Positions 8,760 through 15,514 of a stretch of DNA of 27,594 bases are shown piece by piece (position 1 is the stretch's first letter; each line of letters begins with the position of its first letter). Under the pieces are notes generated by a model. The model was not told the DNA's origin. It did no database searches and was given only the letters and a program-made list of their open reading frames with translations. The DNA lies in the NCBI GenBank assembly GCA_964505325.1, contig CAZDHT010000042.1, positions 1 through 27,594 on the forward strand. Reading direction: 5' to 3'. A program made the position numbers and the translations under genes. The DNA is from CAZDHT01 sp964505325. GTDB taxonomy: Bacteria > Planctomycetota > PUPC01.

Positions 8760-10472
8760 CTAGTCGGTAATCAAGAAGTCGCAATCCATTGTGAATGTGA
8801 TAATCGAGACGGTTGGAGAGATGTTCTCGCGCTTCGGGTCGTACTTGCGGATGACAAACTGCGGCCGCGTGGCGGGGCCGGAACCGGTCTTGGCGCGCTG
8901 GAGCGGGAGCTTGAATTCTCGTCCGAGCAGGTCGAGGTCGCTGGTCTTTGTCCGGCCCTCGATGCGGATTCCTACGGCCGGCAGGGTCTTGGCCGGGCTG
9001 CCGGGCGCCCCGCCATACTGCTCGCGAGTGAATTTGCCGGTTTTCGGCGCGACGTTGATGCGGCTGATGATGATGTCTTCGCTCATCGCGTCCAGCACCC
9101 TGTTCAGGGCGTTCGTCGCGCGGATGCATCCGCGATACCCCACCGTCCTTGCGGGATAGCCGACGCTCAAACTGGCCGGTTCGTCCAGTTTCCTGACCGC
9201 ACCCGAGACGCCCCCCTTGGCCGTCTTGTAGTCTCCCTTGATCTTGTCCAACTCGGCCACACGGGTCTTGATTGCTTTCTGGCTCTCCAACTGCTCCATG
9301 ATGCGGCTCTTCTCCGCGCTCACCGACAACAGATGAGCACCCAGCATCACCCCCAGCGAGACCACTGCCACCACCGCCGAAGGCCGCTTCTTGGCGATTT
9401 CCTGCCGCAGCAGCAACTCCCGGGGCATCAGGTTCACCTGGACGCGGCCAACGCCGATCCCCTGCAGCGCCAGGCCCATCCCGACCGCGAGCGATGGCAG
9501 CAGCTCCTTCAATGCCGCACCATCCACCCGGCTCCCCAGCGTGATGCGCTCCAGCACGTTTGCTGGGATAAGATCGCACCCCAACTGGTTGACGAAGTAC
9601 TCGCTCACCCCCGGAAGCCGGAACGTGTTCCCCAGCAGCAGCGCCTGCTCGATTCGGACATTGTGGATCTGAGACTTGAAAAAGCCGATCGTCCGCTGCA
9701 CTTGACCGACCAGGTCGTTCAGAGTGGGAAGGATCAGCTTGAACAGGCGCTCGGCCTGAACCTTGTCTTTACACTCGCGCTTGAGCGCCTCGGCCTCAGC
9801 GTGGCTGATCTTCAGCCGGTCTGCCAGGCCGCGGGTAATCCCGTTGCCCGAGACCGTGATGTTGCGGACCCGGAAGTTCTCGGGGTCACAGATGAGGATA
9901 TCGGTGCTGCCGGCGCCCAGGTCAACCACGATGGTGCCCTTCGCCACGTCGCGGTCGAAGGTCAGGAAATTGTACAGCGCCAGCGGCACGGGCAGAACCG
10001 CAGCCGGCTGCATGTTGCACAGCGACAGATTGGCCAGCAGCGCATACACGAATTGCGACCGCAGCGAGAAAATGGCGACTTCCGTCTCCTCCCCTATCTC
10101 GGAGGGCTCCCGGACGGGCTGATAGTCCCACACCACCTCCTCGATGGGAAAAGGAATCTGCTGCCGGGCCTCGTAGCGGACCACCTCGGGGATGCGCTTC
10201 TTGTCAACCGGCGGCAAGGGGATGAACCGGCTGAACGCCGGCTCGGGTATCGACACCACGATGGGGATGCGCCCGAACGAGTTGCGCGCCGCCAGAGTGG
10301 CGATGGCGTTACGCAGGTGGTAGTCTTTGTCGCCGGACTCATCGGTGGGGAGGGCTCGCTCGATGGAGTCAAAGGCCAGGATTTCGGCGCCCACCCGGGT
10401 GCGGCGCATCTTGACTGCCTTGACCGTGGACTCGCCGATGTCCAGGCCCCAAGCAACTCGTGCAGTGAGCAT
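8760..10472 (-). CDS. pilM: PilM-PilN fusion protein (type IV pilus alignment complex)
   Basis: A 570-aa protein. Residues 1-340 are a full actin-like PilM ATPase with phosphate-1 motif 'GLDIGESTVK' (9-18), phosphate-2 'VVDLGAGSTDI' (182-192) and adenosine-site 'LLGNTFRLPGV' (279-289). Residues 344-352 ('VQVNLMPRE') are the conserved N-terminal motif that PilN uses to bind PilM. They are followed by a membrane helix at 365-383 and a periplasmic coiled-coil plus globular region to 570, as in PilN. In most type IV pilus systems these are separate proteins (about 350 and 190 aa), so here a binding partner pair has become one chain. It is the first gene of the operon, 70 nt downstream of the predicted transcription start. 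No strong Shine-Dalgarno is seen; AGGAA lies about 14 nt before the ATG. Confidence 0.93.
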   Translation of the reverse strand: MLTARVAWGLDIGESTVKAVKMRRTRVGAEILAFDSIERALPTDESGDKDYHLRNAIATLAARNSFGRIPIVVSIPEPAFSRFIPLPPVDKKRIPEVVRYEARQQIPFPIEEVVWDYQPVREPSEIGEETEVAIFSLRSQFVYALLANLSLCNMQPAAVLPVPLALYNFLTFDRDVAKGTIVVDLGAGSTDILICDPENFRVRNITVSGNGITRGLADRLKISHAEAEALKRECKDKVQAERLFKLILPTLNDLVGQVQRTIGFFKSQIHNVRIEQALLLGNTFRLPGVSEYFVNQLGCDLIPANVLERITLGSRVDGAALKELLPSLAVGMGLALQGIGVGRVQVNLMPRELLLRQEIAKKRPSAVVAVVSLGVMLGAHLLSVSAEKSRIMEQLESQKAIKTRVAELDKIKGDYKTAKGGVSGAVRKLDEPASLSVGYPARTVGYRGCIRATNALNRVLDAMSEDIIISRINVAPKTGKFTREQYGGAPGSPAKTLPAVGIRIEGRTKTSDLDLLGREFKLPLQRAKTGSGPATRPQFVIRKYDPKRENISPTVSIITFTMDCDFLITD

Positions 10473-10548
10473 AGTGTTCGGCCAGTTCCTGCAAAAAGCT
10501 CAGGCACCGGGGCTCAGAGGCAAGAACCCCACGAAAGTTAGCGCCGCT

Positions 10549-10576
10549 ATTATAGAGCGCGAGCCAACCCAGTCAA
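10549..10576 (-). promoter_or_regulatory. Sigma70-type promoter of the pilus-like operon
   Basis: On the minus strand the -35 box TTGACT (10576-10571) and -10 box TATAAT (10554-10549) are separated by 16 bases. The -35 is 5/6 consensus and the -10 is perfect. Transcription would start near 10542, about 70 nt before the PilM-PilN start codon. An AT-rich stretch upstream (10577-10620) could act as an UP element. Confidence 0.75.
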
Positions 10577-10764
10577 GGAAAATTGACGCCTTCATTTTTC
10601 CACATCATTTTACGTTAAATCTTTCCGACGGCGCACCCGCCGCCCGCTGTGCCGTCTCGGCCGGGGCAGGCAGACGCCGGGCGCCGATGGCGCGGCCAGT
10701 GGGTAACCTGCCGGCCGCCCGCCCCGCCACCCCATATATACACCCCCCGCCGCGTGAACATTCC

Positions 10765-10794
10765 TTGAAACTACGGTGGACGCGGCGATATAAT
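10765..10794 (+). promoter_or_regulatory. Sigma70-type promoter of the Gfo/Idh/MocA gene
   Basis: The -35 box TTGAAA (10765-10770) and -10 box TATAAT (10789-10794) have an 18-base spacer. Transcription would start near 10801. A strong Shine-Dalgarno AAGGAG (10815-10820) follows 6 nt before the GTG start at 10827. Confidence 0.7.
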
Positions 10795-10826
10795 CCGCGG
10801 CATCCCGGCGGCATAAGGAGAGCACG

Positions 10827-11855
10827 GTGAAGGTCGGAATCTGCGGACTCGGCATGATGGGCCAGGCGCACCTGGCAAACCTCTTGAAGATCGATGGCGT
10901 AACGGTCGCCGCCCTGTGCGACAGCGATGAGGAAAGGCTGGGCCTCGCCAAAGCCGTCACCGGCAACATCCGATTCGAGCACGCAAGAGACTCGCTGGAC
11001 CGAGCGCCTCGGTTCACGAACTTCGCGCGGATGCTGGGCGAGGCCGAGTTGGACGCCGTCGTCATCGCCGTGCCCACGGATCTGCACGCCGACTTCGCCG
11101 TGATGGCGCTGCAGGCCGGGGTCCACGTGTTCAGCGAGAAGCCGATCGCTTTGACGGTCGAGGATGCAAAACAGATGTGCGGTGCGGCCCGTGATTCCGG
11201 CCGCATCCTGCTCATCGGGCACGTACTACGCTTCGTCCCCGCGTACCAGGAAGTCCGCGAACTCATCCGCTCGAAGAAACACGGCCGGATGCTGGCGGCC
11301 GAGTTCGGCCGGGTCTGCGGCCTGCCCGGGTGGGGCGCCAGAGCCTCCGGCGGCACCAGTTGGTTCACCGATCCCGCCCGGAGCGGGGGAATGCCCATCG
11401 ACCTTCATATTCATGATACTGATTTCATTATCTATAGTCTCGGGACCCCGCCCAGGCTTCGGGCCTTCCGCGCGCACGACGAGCAGAGCGGCGTCGACGT
11501 CATCCGCACGGTGTACCTATACGAGAATGCTCTGGTCACCTCGCACGGGGCGTGGCTCCAGCGGAGTGCCGGGTTCAGCGCCTGGGCCCAGGTCACCTTC
11601 GAGCGGGCGGCGGTCTTCTTCCACACCGGCTTCGGCGATCGCCTCCAGCTCTATCCCGCCGAGGGCGAACGGCAAGAGATCAAGCTGCCCCACGCCGACG
11701 GCTACGAGGCCGAGTTGCGCGAGTTCGTCCGATGCATCGCCGCCGGCGAGCCCTCCCCCATCGCCCCGCCCGAAAGCGCCGTCGAAACCCTGCGGATGGT
11801 CTGCCAAGAGATGGAATCCGCGCGCCGCCGCGAAGCGGTCGATGCCACGGGCTGA
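10827..11855 (+). CDS. Gfo/Idh/MocA family NAD(P)-dependent oxidoreductase
   Basis: A 342-aa cytosolic oxidoreductase of the glucose-fructose oxidoreductase / inositol dehydrogenase family, which oxidises or reduces a hydroxyl on a sugar or cyclitol using NAD(P). The N-terminal Rossmann fold has 'GLGMMG' at 7-12 and 'EKPIALT' at 104-110, with the Lys of the family EKP motif. The C-terminal substrate domain carries the family's D-x-H-x-H-D active-site segment at 192-197 within 'SGGMPIDLHIHDTDF'. Length is typical. The start is GTG with AAGGAG 6 nt upstream. It is the first plus-strand gene before the E1 subunits, with a 69-nt gap holding a second possible promoter, so a shared pathway is possible but not proved. 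The bases coding the active-site segment (11403-11440) are unusually AT-rich. The substrate cannot be told from sequence. Confidence 0.92.
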   Translation: MKVGICGLGMMGQAHLANLLKIDGVTVAALCDSDEERLGLAKAVTGNIRFEHARDSLDRAPRFTNFARMLGEAELDAVVIAVPTDLHADFAVMALQAGVHVFSEKPIALTVEDAKQMCGAARDSGRILLIGHVLRFVPAYQEVRELIRSKKHGRMLAAEFGRVCGLPGWGARASGGTSWFTDPARSGGMPIDLHIHDTDFIIYSLGTPPRLRAFRAHDEQSGVDVIRTVYLYENALVTSHGAWLQRSAGFSAWAQVTFERAAVFFHTGFGDRLQLYPAEGERQEIKLPHADGYEAELREFVRCIAAGEPSPIAPPESAVETLRMVCQEMESARRREAVDATG

Positions 11856-11870
11856 CCGCCCGCCCTGCTC

Positions 11871-11903
11871 TTGCAATAGCGCGACGCGCCCAATAGAATT
11901 GGG
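11871..11903 (+). promoter_or_regulatory. Possible promoter of the E1alpha gene overlapped by a palindrome
   Basis: TTGCAA (11871-11876) and TAGAAT (11894-11899) are 17 bases apart, a moderate sigma70 match. The -10 lies inside an inverted repeat, CCCAAT-AGA-ATTGGG (11889-11903), which could be an operator or a small RNA hairpin. The Shine-Dalgarno AAGGGAG precedes the ATG at 11925. Confidence 0.4.
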
Positions 11904-11924
11904 TCCCGGCCAGAAGGGAGAGAC

Positions 11925-12851
11925 ATGGCTTCAAGCCCTGAGCTCGAGATGTACGAAAAGATGTACCTGATCCGGACGTTCGAGGAGCGGATCCGGGATC
12001 TCTTTGCACAGGGCGAGCTGTTCGGGACCACTCATCCCTGCGTCGGCCAGGAAGCGACCGCCGTCGGCGTTGTCGCTGCGCTCGAATCGGGCGACGTCGT
12101 TACCAGCACCCACCGCGGTCACGGCCATTTCCTCGCCTTCACGGGCAACGTCGACGGGCTGATGGCCGAGATCATGGGCAAGGTCACCGGGGTCTGCGCC
12201 GGGCGCGGCGGCTCGCAGCACCTCTACAGCGAGAACTTCTACACCAACGGCATCACCGGCGGCATGGCCGTCGTCGGGACCGGGATGGCTCTCGCCGAGA
12301 AGCGGAAGAACACGGGGCGAATCGTGGTCGCCTTCATTGGCGACGGAGCGCTCGGCCAGGGCGCCCTGCACGAGGCGATGAACATGGCCTCGCTGTGGGG
12401 AGCCCCGATCCTTTACGCGCTCGAGAACAACCTCTACGGGATGAGCACGCACGTAAGCGATGCGCTGGCAGGCGACATACTCGACCGCGCCCGCGCGCTG
12501 GGCATCGACTGTGAGCGGATCGAGGCCGACGACGTGCTCAAAGTGCACGAGGCCGCGCAGAAAGCCTGCCAATTCATCCGCGACAACTCGCGGCCGTTTC
12601 TGCTCGAAATGCTGACCTATCGCTTTCTCGGGCACAGCATCAACGACCAGCGCCCCTATCGCACCCGCGAAGAGGAGGCGGAGTGGCGGAAGAAAGACCC
12701 GCTCACGGCGCTGGCACAACGCATCGACCGCGATGCACGGGCCGGGATCGAAGAGAAATGCCGACAGCGGATCGAACGAGCCGTGGCCAAGGCGCGATCC
12801 GCCCCGCCGCAAAACGTTGGCGACATTGGGACCGGGCTATGGAAAAGCTGA
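11925..12851 (+). CDS. 2-oxoacid dehydrogenase E1 alpha subunit (PDH/acetoin dehydrogenase type)
   Basis: A 308-aa thiamine-diphosphate enzyme subunit. With the beta subunit it decarboxylates a 2-oxoacid and passes the acyl (or aldehyde-level) unit to a lipoyl domain. The TPP-binding motif is complete: GDG at 139-141, 26 residues, then NN at 168-169. The 'HRGHGHFL' segment (63-70) and 'GRGGSQHLY' (93-101), typical of E1 alpha of the PDH, acetoin and branched-chain families, are present. 'YRFLGHSINDQRPYRTREE' gives the usual C-terminal loop. The length is slightly short but normal. AAGGGAGAG precedes the ATG. Its end overlaps the E1 beta start by 13 nt, which implies coupled translation and stoichiometric assembly. 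The 2-oxoacid used (pyruvate, acetoin-type or branched) cannot be decided from these motifs alone. Confidence 0.95.
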   Translation: MASSPELEMYEKMYLIRTFEERIRDLFAQGELFGTTHPCVGQEATAVGVVAALESGDVVTSTHRGHGHFLAFTGNVDGLMAEIMGKVTGVCAGRGGSQHLYSENFYTNGITGGMAVVGTGMALAEKRKNTGRIVVAFIGDGALGQGALHEAMNMASLWGAPILYALENNLYGMSTHVSDALAGDILDRARALGIDCERIEADDVLKVHEAAQKACQFIRDNSRPFLLEMLTYRFLGHSINDQRPYRTREEEAEWRKKDPLTALAQRIDRDARAGIEEKCRQRIERAVAKARSAPPQNVGDIGTGLWKS

Positions 12852-13843
12852 CCGTCGGAAAGGCAATCCGCGCGGGGCTCAAGCGCAGCCTCGAGTCCGA
12901 CCCCTCGGTCATTCTGATGGGCGAGGACATCCGCGACCCGTACGGCGGCGCCTTCCGCCTGACCAGCAAACTGTCCATGACGTTCCCCGGCCGCCTGGTC
13001 AACACGCCCATCAGCGAGGCGGCGACTGTCGGCCTGGCCGCCGGCCTGGCGTTGCGCGGCCTGAAGCCCGTCGTCGAGATGATGTTCGGCGATTTCATGG
13101 CGCTCGCCGCCGACCAGATCGTGAATCACATCGCGAAGTTCCGCTGGATGTACAACGGCGCCGTCGCCGTTCCGGTCGTCATCCGTGCGCCGATGGGCGG
13201 CCGCCGCGGATACGGCCCCACCCACAGCCAGTCGCTCGAAGGGATGTTCTTCAACATCCCCGGCCTGCGGCTCGTGGCTCCTTCCCACCGGCACGATGCG
13301 GCGGCGCTCATCGAGGCGGCGATCGGCGATCCCAACCCGGTCATCTTCATCGAAGGCAAGCTGCTGTACGCGCTGGAGATGAGCTCCGCCAGCAGCGACT
13401 TCGACATCGCTCTGACCCGGCCGCCCTACCCGACCGCGGTGCTCAACAACGCGGCGGGCGAAACGCCGGACGTGACCGTCGTCACGTACGGCGCGATGCT
13501 GCCCATTGTGGAGCAGGCGATGGTCCAGATGTTCGAGCAGGATGAGATCACGTGCGAGATCGTCGCACCCTCAGAGATCGCGCCGCTCGACATGACGGTG
13601 ATCGGCAAGTCCGTCGCCCGCACGGGCAGGCTGGTGGTCGCCGAGGAAGGGGCGCGTTCCTGGGGCTGGGGCTCTGAGGTGATCGCTCGCGCCGCCGAGC
13701 GGTGGGGCGACAAACTCCGCGCGAAGCCGGCCCGCGTCGCGGGGCGGGATGTGCCTCTTCCCACCGCGCGCCCGCTCGAGGACCACGTACTGCCCGGCGA
13801 AGCCGACGTCAGAAAGGCGGTGGAAACCCTTGTGCTGCAATAG
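12839..13843 (+). CDS. 2-oxoacid dehydrogenase E1 beta subunit
   Basis: A 334-aa partner of E1 alpha with a transketolase-like pyrimidine domain and a C-terminal transketolase domain. Visible family motifs are 'VILMGEDI' (24-31), 'NTPISEAATVG' (55-65) with the Glu that activates the TPP aminopyrimidine, 'RAPMGGRRGYGPTHSQSLE' with the conserved HSQ, and the C-terminal 'GRLVVAEEG' and 'RVAGRDVPLP' segments. The ATG at 12839 lies inside the last codons of E1 alpha and gives the standard N-terminus MEKLTVGKAI. A longer in-frame start at 12683 would place 52 foreign residues in front and is rejected. The next gene is 93 nt downstream and encodes a lipoyl-PSBD-ketosynthase protein in place of the normal E2. 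Confidence 0.95.
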   Translation: MEKLTVGKAIRAGLKRSLESDPSVILMGEDIRDPYGGAFRLTSKLSMTFPGRLVNTPISEAATVGLAAGLALRGLKPVVEMMFGDFMALAADQIVNHIAKFRWMYNGAVAVPVVIRAPMGGRRGYGPTHSQSLEGMFFNIPGLRLVAPSHRHDAAALIEAAIGDPNPVIFIEGKLLYALEMSSASSDFDIALTRPPYPTAVLNNAAGETPDVTVVTYGAMLPIVEQAMVQMFEQDEITCEIVAPSEIAPLDMTVIGKSVARTGRLVVAEEGARSWGWGSEVIARAAERWGDKLRAKPARVAGRDVPLPTARPLEDHVLPGEADVRKAVETLVLQ

Positions 13844-13902
13844 GATACACCCGATTCATCGCAGCCACCTAACCCCTTGCCACGCCAGCAGTTACAGCCT
13901 GC

Positions 13903-13921
13903 AAGGGTGACAGGCACCCTT
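13903..13921 (+). repeat. REP-like palindrome in the leader of the fusion gene
   Basis: A perfect 7-bp inverted repeat, AAGGGTG-ACAGG-CACCCTT, lies 15 nt before the GTG start at 13937. No U-tract follows. Its shape resembles dispersed palindromes seen in many environmental bacterial genomes, but only one copy is in this window, so repeat status is inference. It could also be an attenuator-like hairpin between E1 beta and the fusion gene. Confidence 0.4.
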
Positions 13922-13936
13922 TGGAAGTATAAGTCT

Positions 13937-15430
13937 GTGTGGAAGCTGAAGTTACCAAGGGTCAATGTGAACGAGGACTCGGCGACGGTGGTCGCCTGGG
14001 CTGTCGATGACGGCGAGCACGTCGAGGCCGGCGACATCGTCTGCACGGTCGAGACCAACAAGGCGGCGGTTGACCTGGAGGCCGAAACGGAAGGCTACCT
14101 CCGCCACCGCGCCGAGCCGGGCCAGGAGTGCGCCGTCCGCGAAGTGCTCGGCTTCGTCACCGACACGCCGGCCGAGCCGCTGCCCGAGCTGGAATGGCTG
14201 CCGCTGCCGGAAGCTGCCGCCGCGCGTCAAACCGCAGAGGATGAGGCAAAGCGGCCGCCGCCACGGGCCCGCGCGACGCTGAAGGCGCGGCGCCTGGCCT
14301 CGGAGCTGGGCATCGACATCTCGCAGGTCAAGCCGCAGGGCGTCATCCGCGAGCAGGACGTCCGCGGCTTCGCCGTGTCGCGGCAGACCGAGAAGCCAGC
14401 CGTCGCGGCCCATACCGAGAAGCGTTTCAACGCCACCATCCTCGGCACGGGCTCGTATCTGCCGGAGCGCGTGCTGACCAACAACGACATCATCTCCATT
14501 GCCAACATCAACTCCAGCGATGAATGGATCAGGAAAAAGGTCGGCGTGGTCGAACGGCGCTTCGCCGCCGACGACGAAGCGACGTCCGATCTGGCGATCA
14601 AGGCGGCGCGTCGGGCGCTCGACTGCGCAGGGGTGACGGCGGAACAGATCGGTCTGATCATCCTGGCAACGACCGTGCCCGACCGCATCTTCCCCTCGAC
14701 CGCCTGTATCATCCAGGGGAAAATCGGCGCCCCCAACTCGATGGCGTTCGACCTGCCCGTGATGTGCACCGGCACCGTCTACGGGCTGGACATCGCGCGG
14801 CGCTACATCGAGGACGGCTCGGTCGAGTACGCCCTGGTCATCGGTTCCGAGGTCTATTCCCGCATGCTGGATTTCACCGACCGCAACTCCTGCATCTATT
14901 TCGGCGACGGTGCGGGCGCGATGGTGATCGGCCGGGCCGCACCGGGCGAGCCCGGCATCATCACCTCGTACGTGCAGACCGACGGAACCGGCTACGAAAC
15001 CATCACCGCGGTGGCCGGCGGGACCCGGATGCCCGCGACGCTGGAGACCGTCGAGCACGGCCTCCACTACTTCCAGATGGATTCGAAGGGGGTATGGGAG
15101 TTCGCGACCCGCGCGTTCCCCCGCGCCGTCCGGACCGCGCTCGAGCGGGCCGACGTCACGGTCGACGACATTGATTTCCTCATCTCACACCAGGCGAACA
15201 TCAATATCATCAAATACGGAATGGACGCGCTGGGCATTCCGATGTCGAAGACCCACACCACACTGCACAAGCACGGCAACACGTCGGGCGCGTCGGTTGC
15301 GATCACGTTGGACGAAGCGTACCGCGAGGGGATGATCCACCGTGGCGATCTGGTATGCCTGGTTGGCTTCGGCGGCGGGCTGGCGTGGGGCTCGGCCGTG
15401 ATGCGGTGGACGGCGGAACAACCCGGCTGA
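13937..15430 (+). CDS. Lipoyl domain - subunit-binding domain - beta-ketoacyl-ACP synthase III fusion
   Basis: A 497-aa protein with an E2-like front and a FabH-like back. Residues 1-75 are a lipoyl domain ('WKLKLPRVNVNEDSATVVAW'), with the lipoyl lysine K42 in 'VETNKAAVD'. Residues 111-145 are a peripheral subunit-binding domain ('ATLKARRLASELGIDISQVK', 'VIREQDVRGF'), the part of E2 that holds E1 or E3. Residues 165-495 are a complete ketosynthase III with catalytic Cys277 ('PVMCTGT'), His418 ('LISHQANI') and Asn448 ('KHGNTSGAS') plus 'YFGDGAGAMVIG'. The usual E2 acyltransferase domain (HxxxDG) is absent. It follows the E1 genes by 93 nt. It could take an acyl group from E1 on its own lipoyl arm and load it onto Cys277 to prime condensation; this is inferred. 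GTG 13937 has GGAAG 9 nt upstream and starts exactly at the lipoyl fold. A TTG at 13877 would translate the upstream palindrome. Confidence 0.93.
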   Translation: MWKLKLPRVNVNEDSATVVAWAVDDGEHVEAGDIVCTVETNKAAVDLEAETEGYLRHRAEPGQECAVREVLGFVTDTPAEPLPELEWLPLPEAAAARQTAEDEAKRPPPRARATLKARRLASELGIDISQVKPQGVIREQDVRGFAVSRQTEKPAVAAHTEKRFNATILGTGSYLPERVLTNNDIISIANINSSDEWIRKKVGVVERRFAADDEATSDLAIKAARRALDCAGVTAEQIGLIILATTVPDRIFPSTACIIQGKIGAPNSMAFDLPVMCTGTVYGLDIARRYIEDGSVEYALVIGSEVYSRMLDFTDRNSCIYFGDGAGAMVIGRAAPGEPGIITSYVQTDGTGYETITAVAGGTRMPATLETVEHGLHYFQMDSKGVWEFATRAFPRAVRTALERADVTVDDIDFLISHQANINIIKYGMDALGIPMSKTHTTLHKHGNTSGASVAITLDEAYREGMIHRGDLVCLVGFGGGLAWGSAVMRWTAEQPG

Positions 15431-15434
15431 GCCC

Positions 15435-15463
15435 TTAACACCGGGCCCGGATGGGTGTAACAT
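15435..15463 (+). promoter_or_regulatory. Possible promoter of the ankyrin-repeat gene
   Basis: TTAACA (15435-15440) and TAACAT (15458-15463) are separated by 17 bases, matching 5/6 and 4/6 of the sigma70 boxes. Transcription near 15470 would put the following hairpin at the very 5' end of the mRNA. Confidence 0.35.
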
Positions 15464-15471
15464 ATGAGCGA

Positions 15472-15494
15472 CCGGCGAGGGTGTTCCTCGCCGG
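15472..15494 (+). other. Strong 9-bp hairpin in the 5' leader of the ankyrin gene
   Basis: CCGGCGAGG and CCTCGCCGG pair perfectly around a GTGTT loop. No U-run follows, and AAGGAG begins 10 nt downstream. It is therefore more likely a 5' mRNA stability structure than a terminator, although it could also reduce read-through from the upstream gene. Confidence 0.45.
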
Positions 15495-15514
15495 GCAGCC
15501 GCGAAGGAGCGATG

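Larger units (their letters stand above)
10473..10826. other. Divergent intergenic region between pilus operon and Gfo/Idh/MocA gene
   Basis: This 354-base gap holds two outward-facing promoters, described separately, and no credible gene. The left third (10541-10620) is AT-rich relative to its surroundings. The middle (10621-10750) is very GC-rich with runs of C and G and shows no clear motif. Confidence 0.7.

Noticed and set aside
8721..10541. Long plus-strand open frame of 606 codons
   Set aside because: It lies antisense to the clearly recognised PilM-PilN gene and runs into its promoter; no domain is seen.
11410..11438. Internal promoter in the oxidoreductase gene (TTCATG-N17-TATAGT)
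   Set aside because: The -35 matches only 3 of 6 bases, and AT-rich coding sequence gives such patterns by chance.
13877..13936. TTG start 20 codons upstream in the fusion gene
   Set aside because: The extra residues translate the palindrome and do not belong to a lipoyl fold; GTG at 13937 begins exactly at the domain and has GGAAG upstream. It is kept as a possible alternative.
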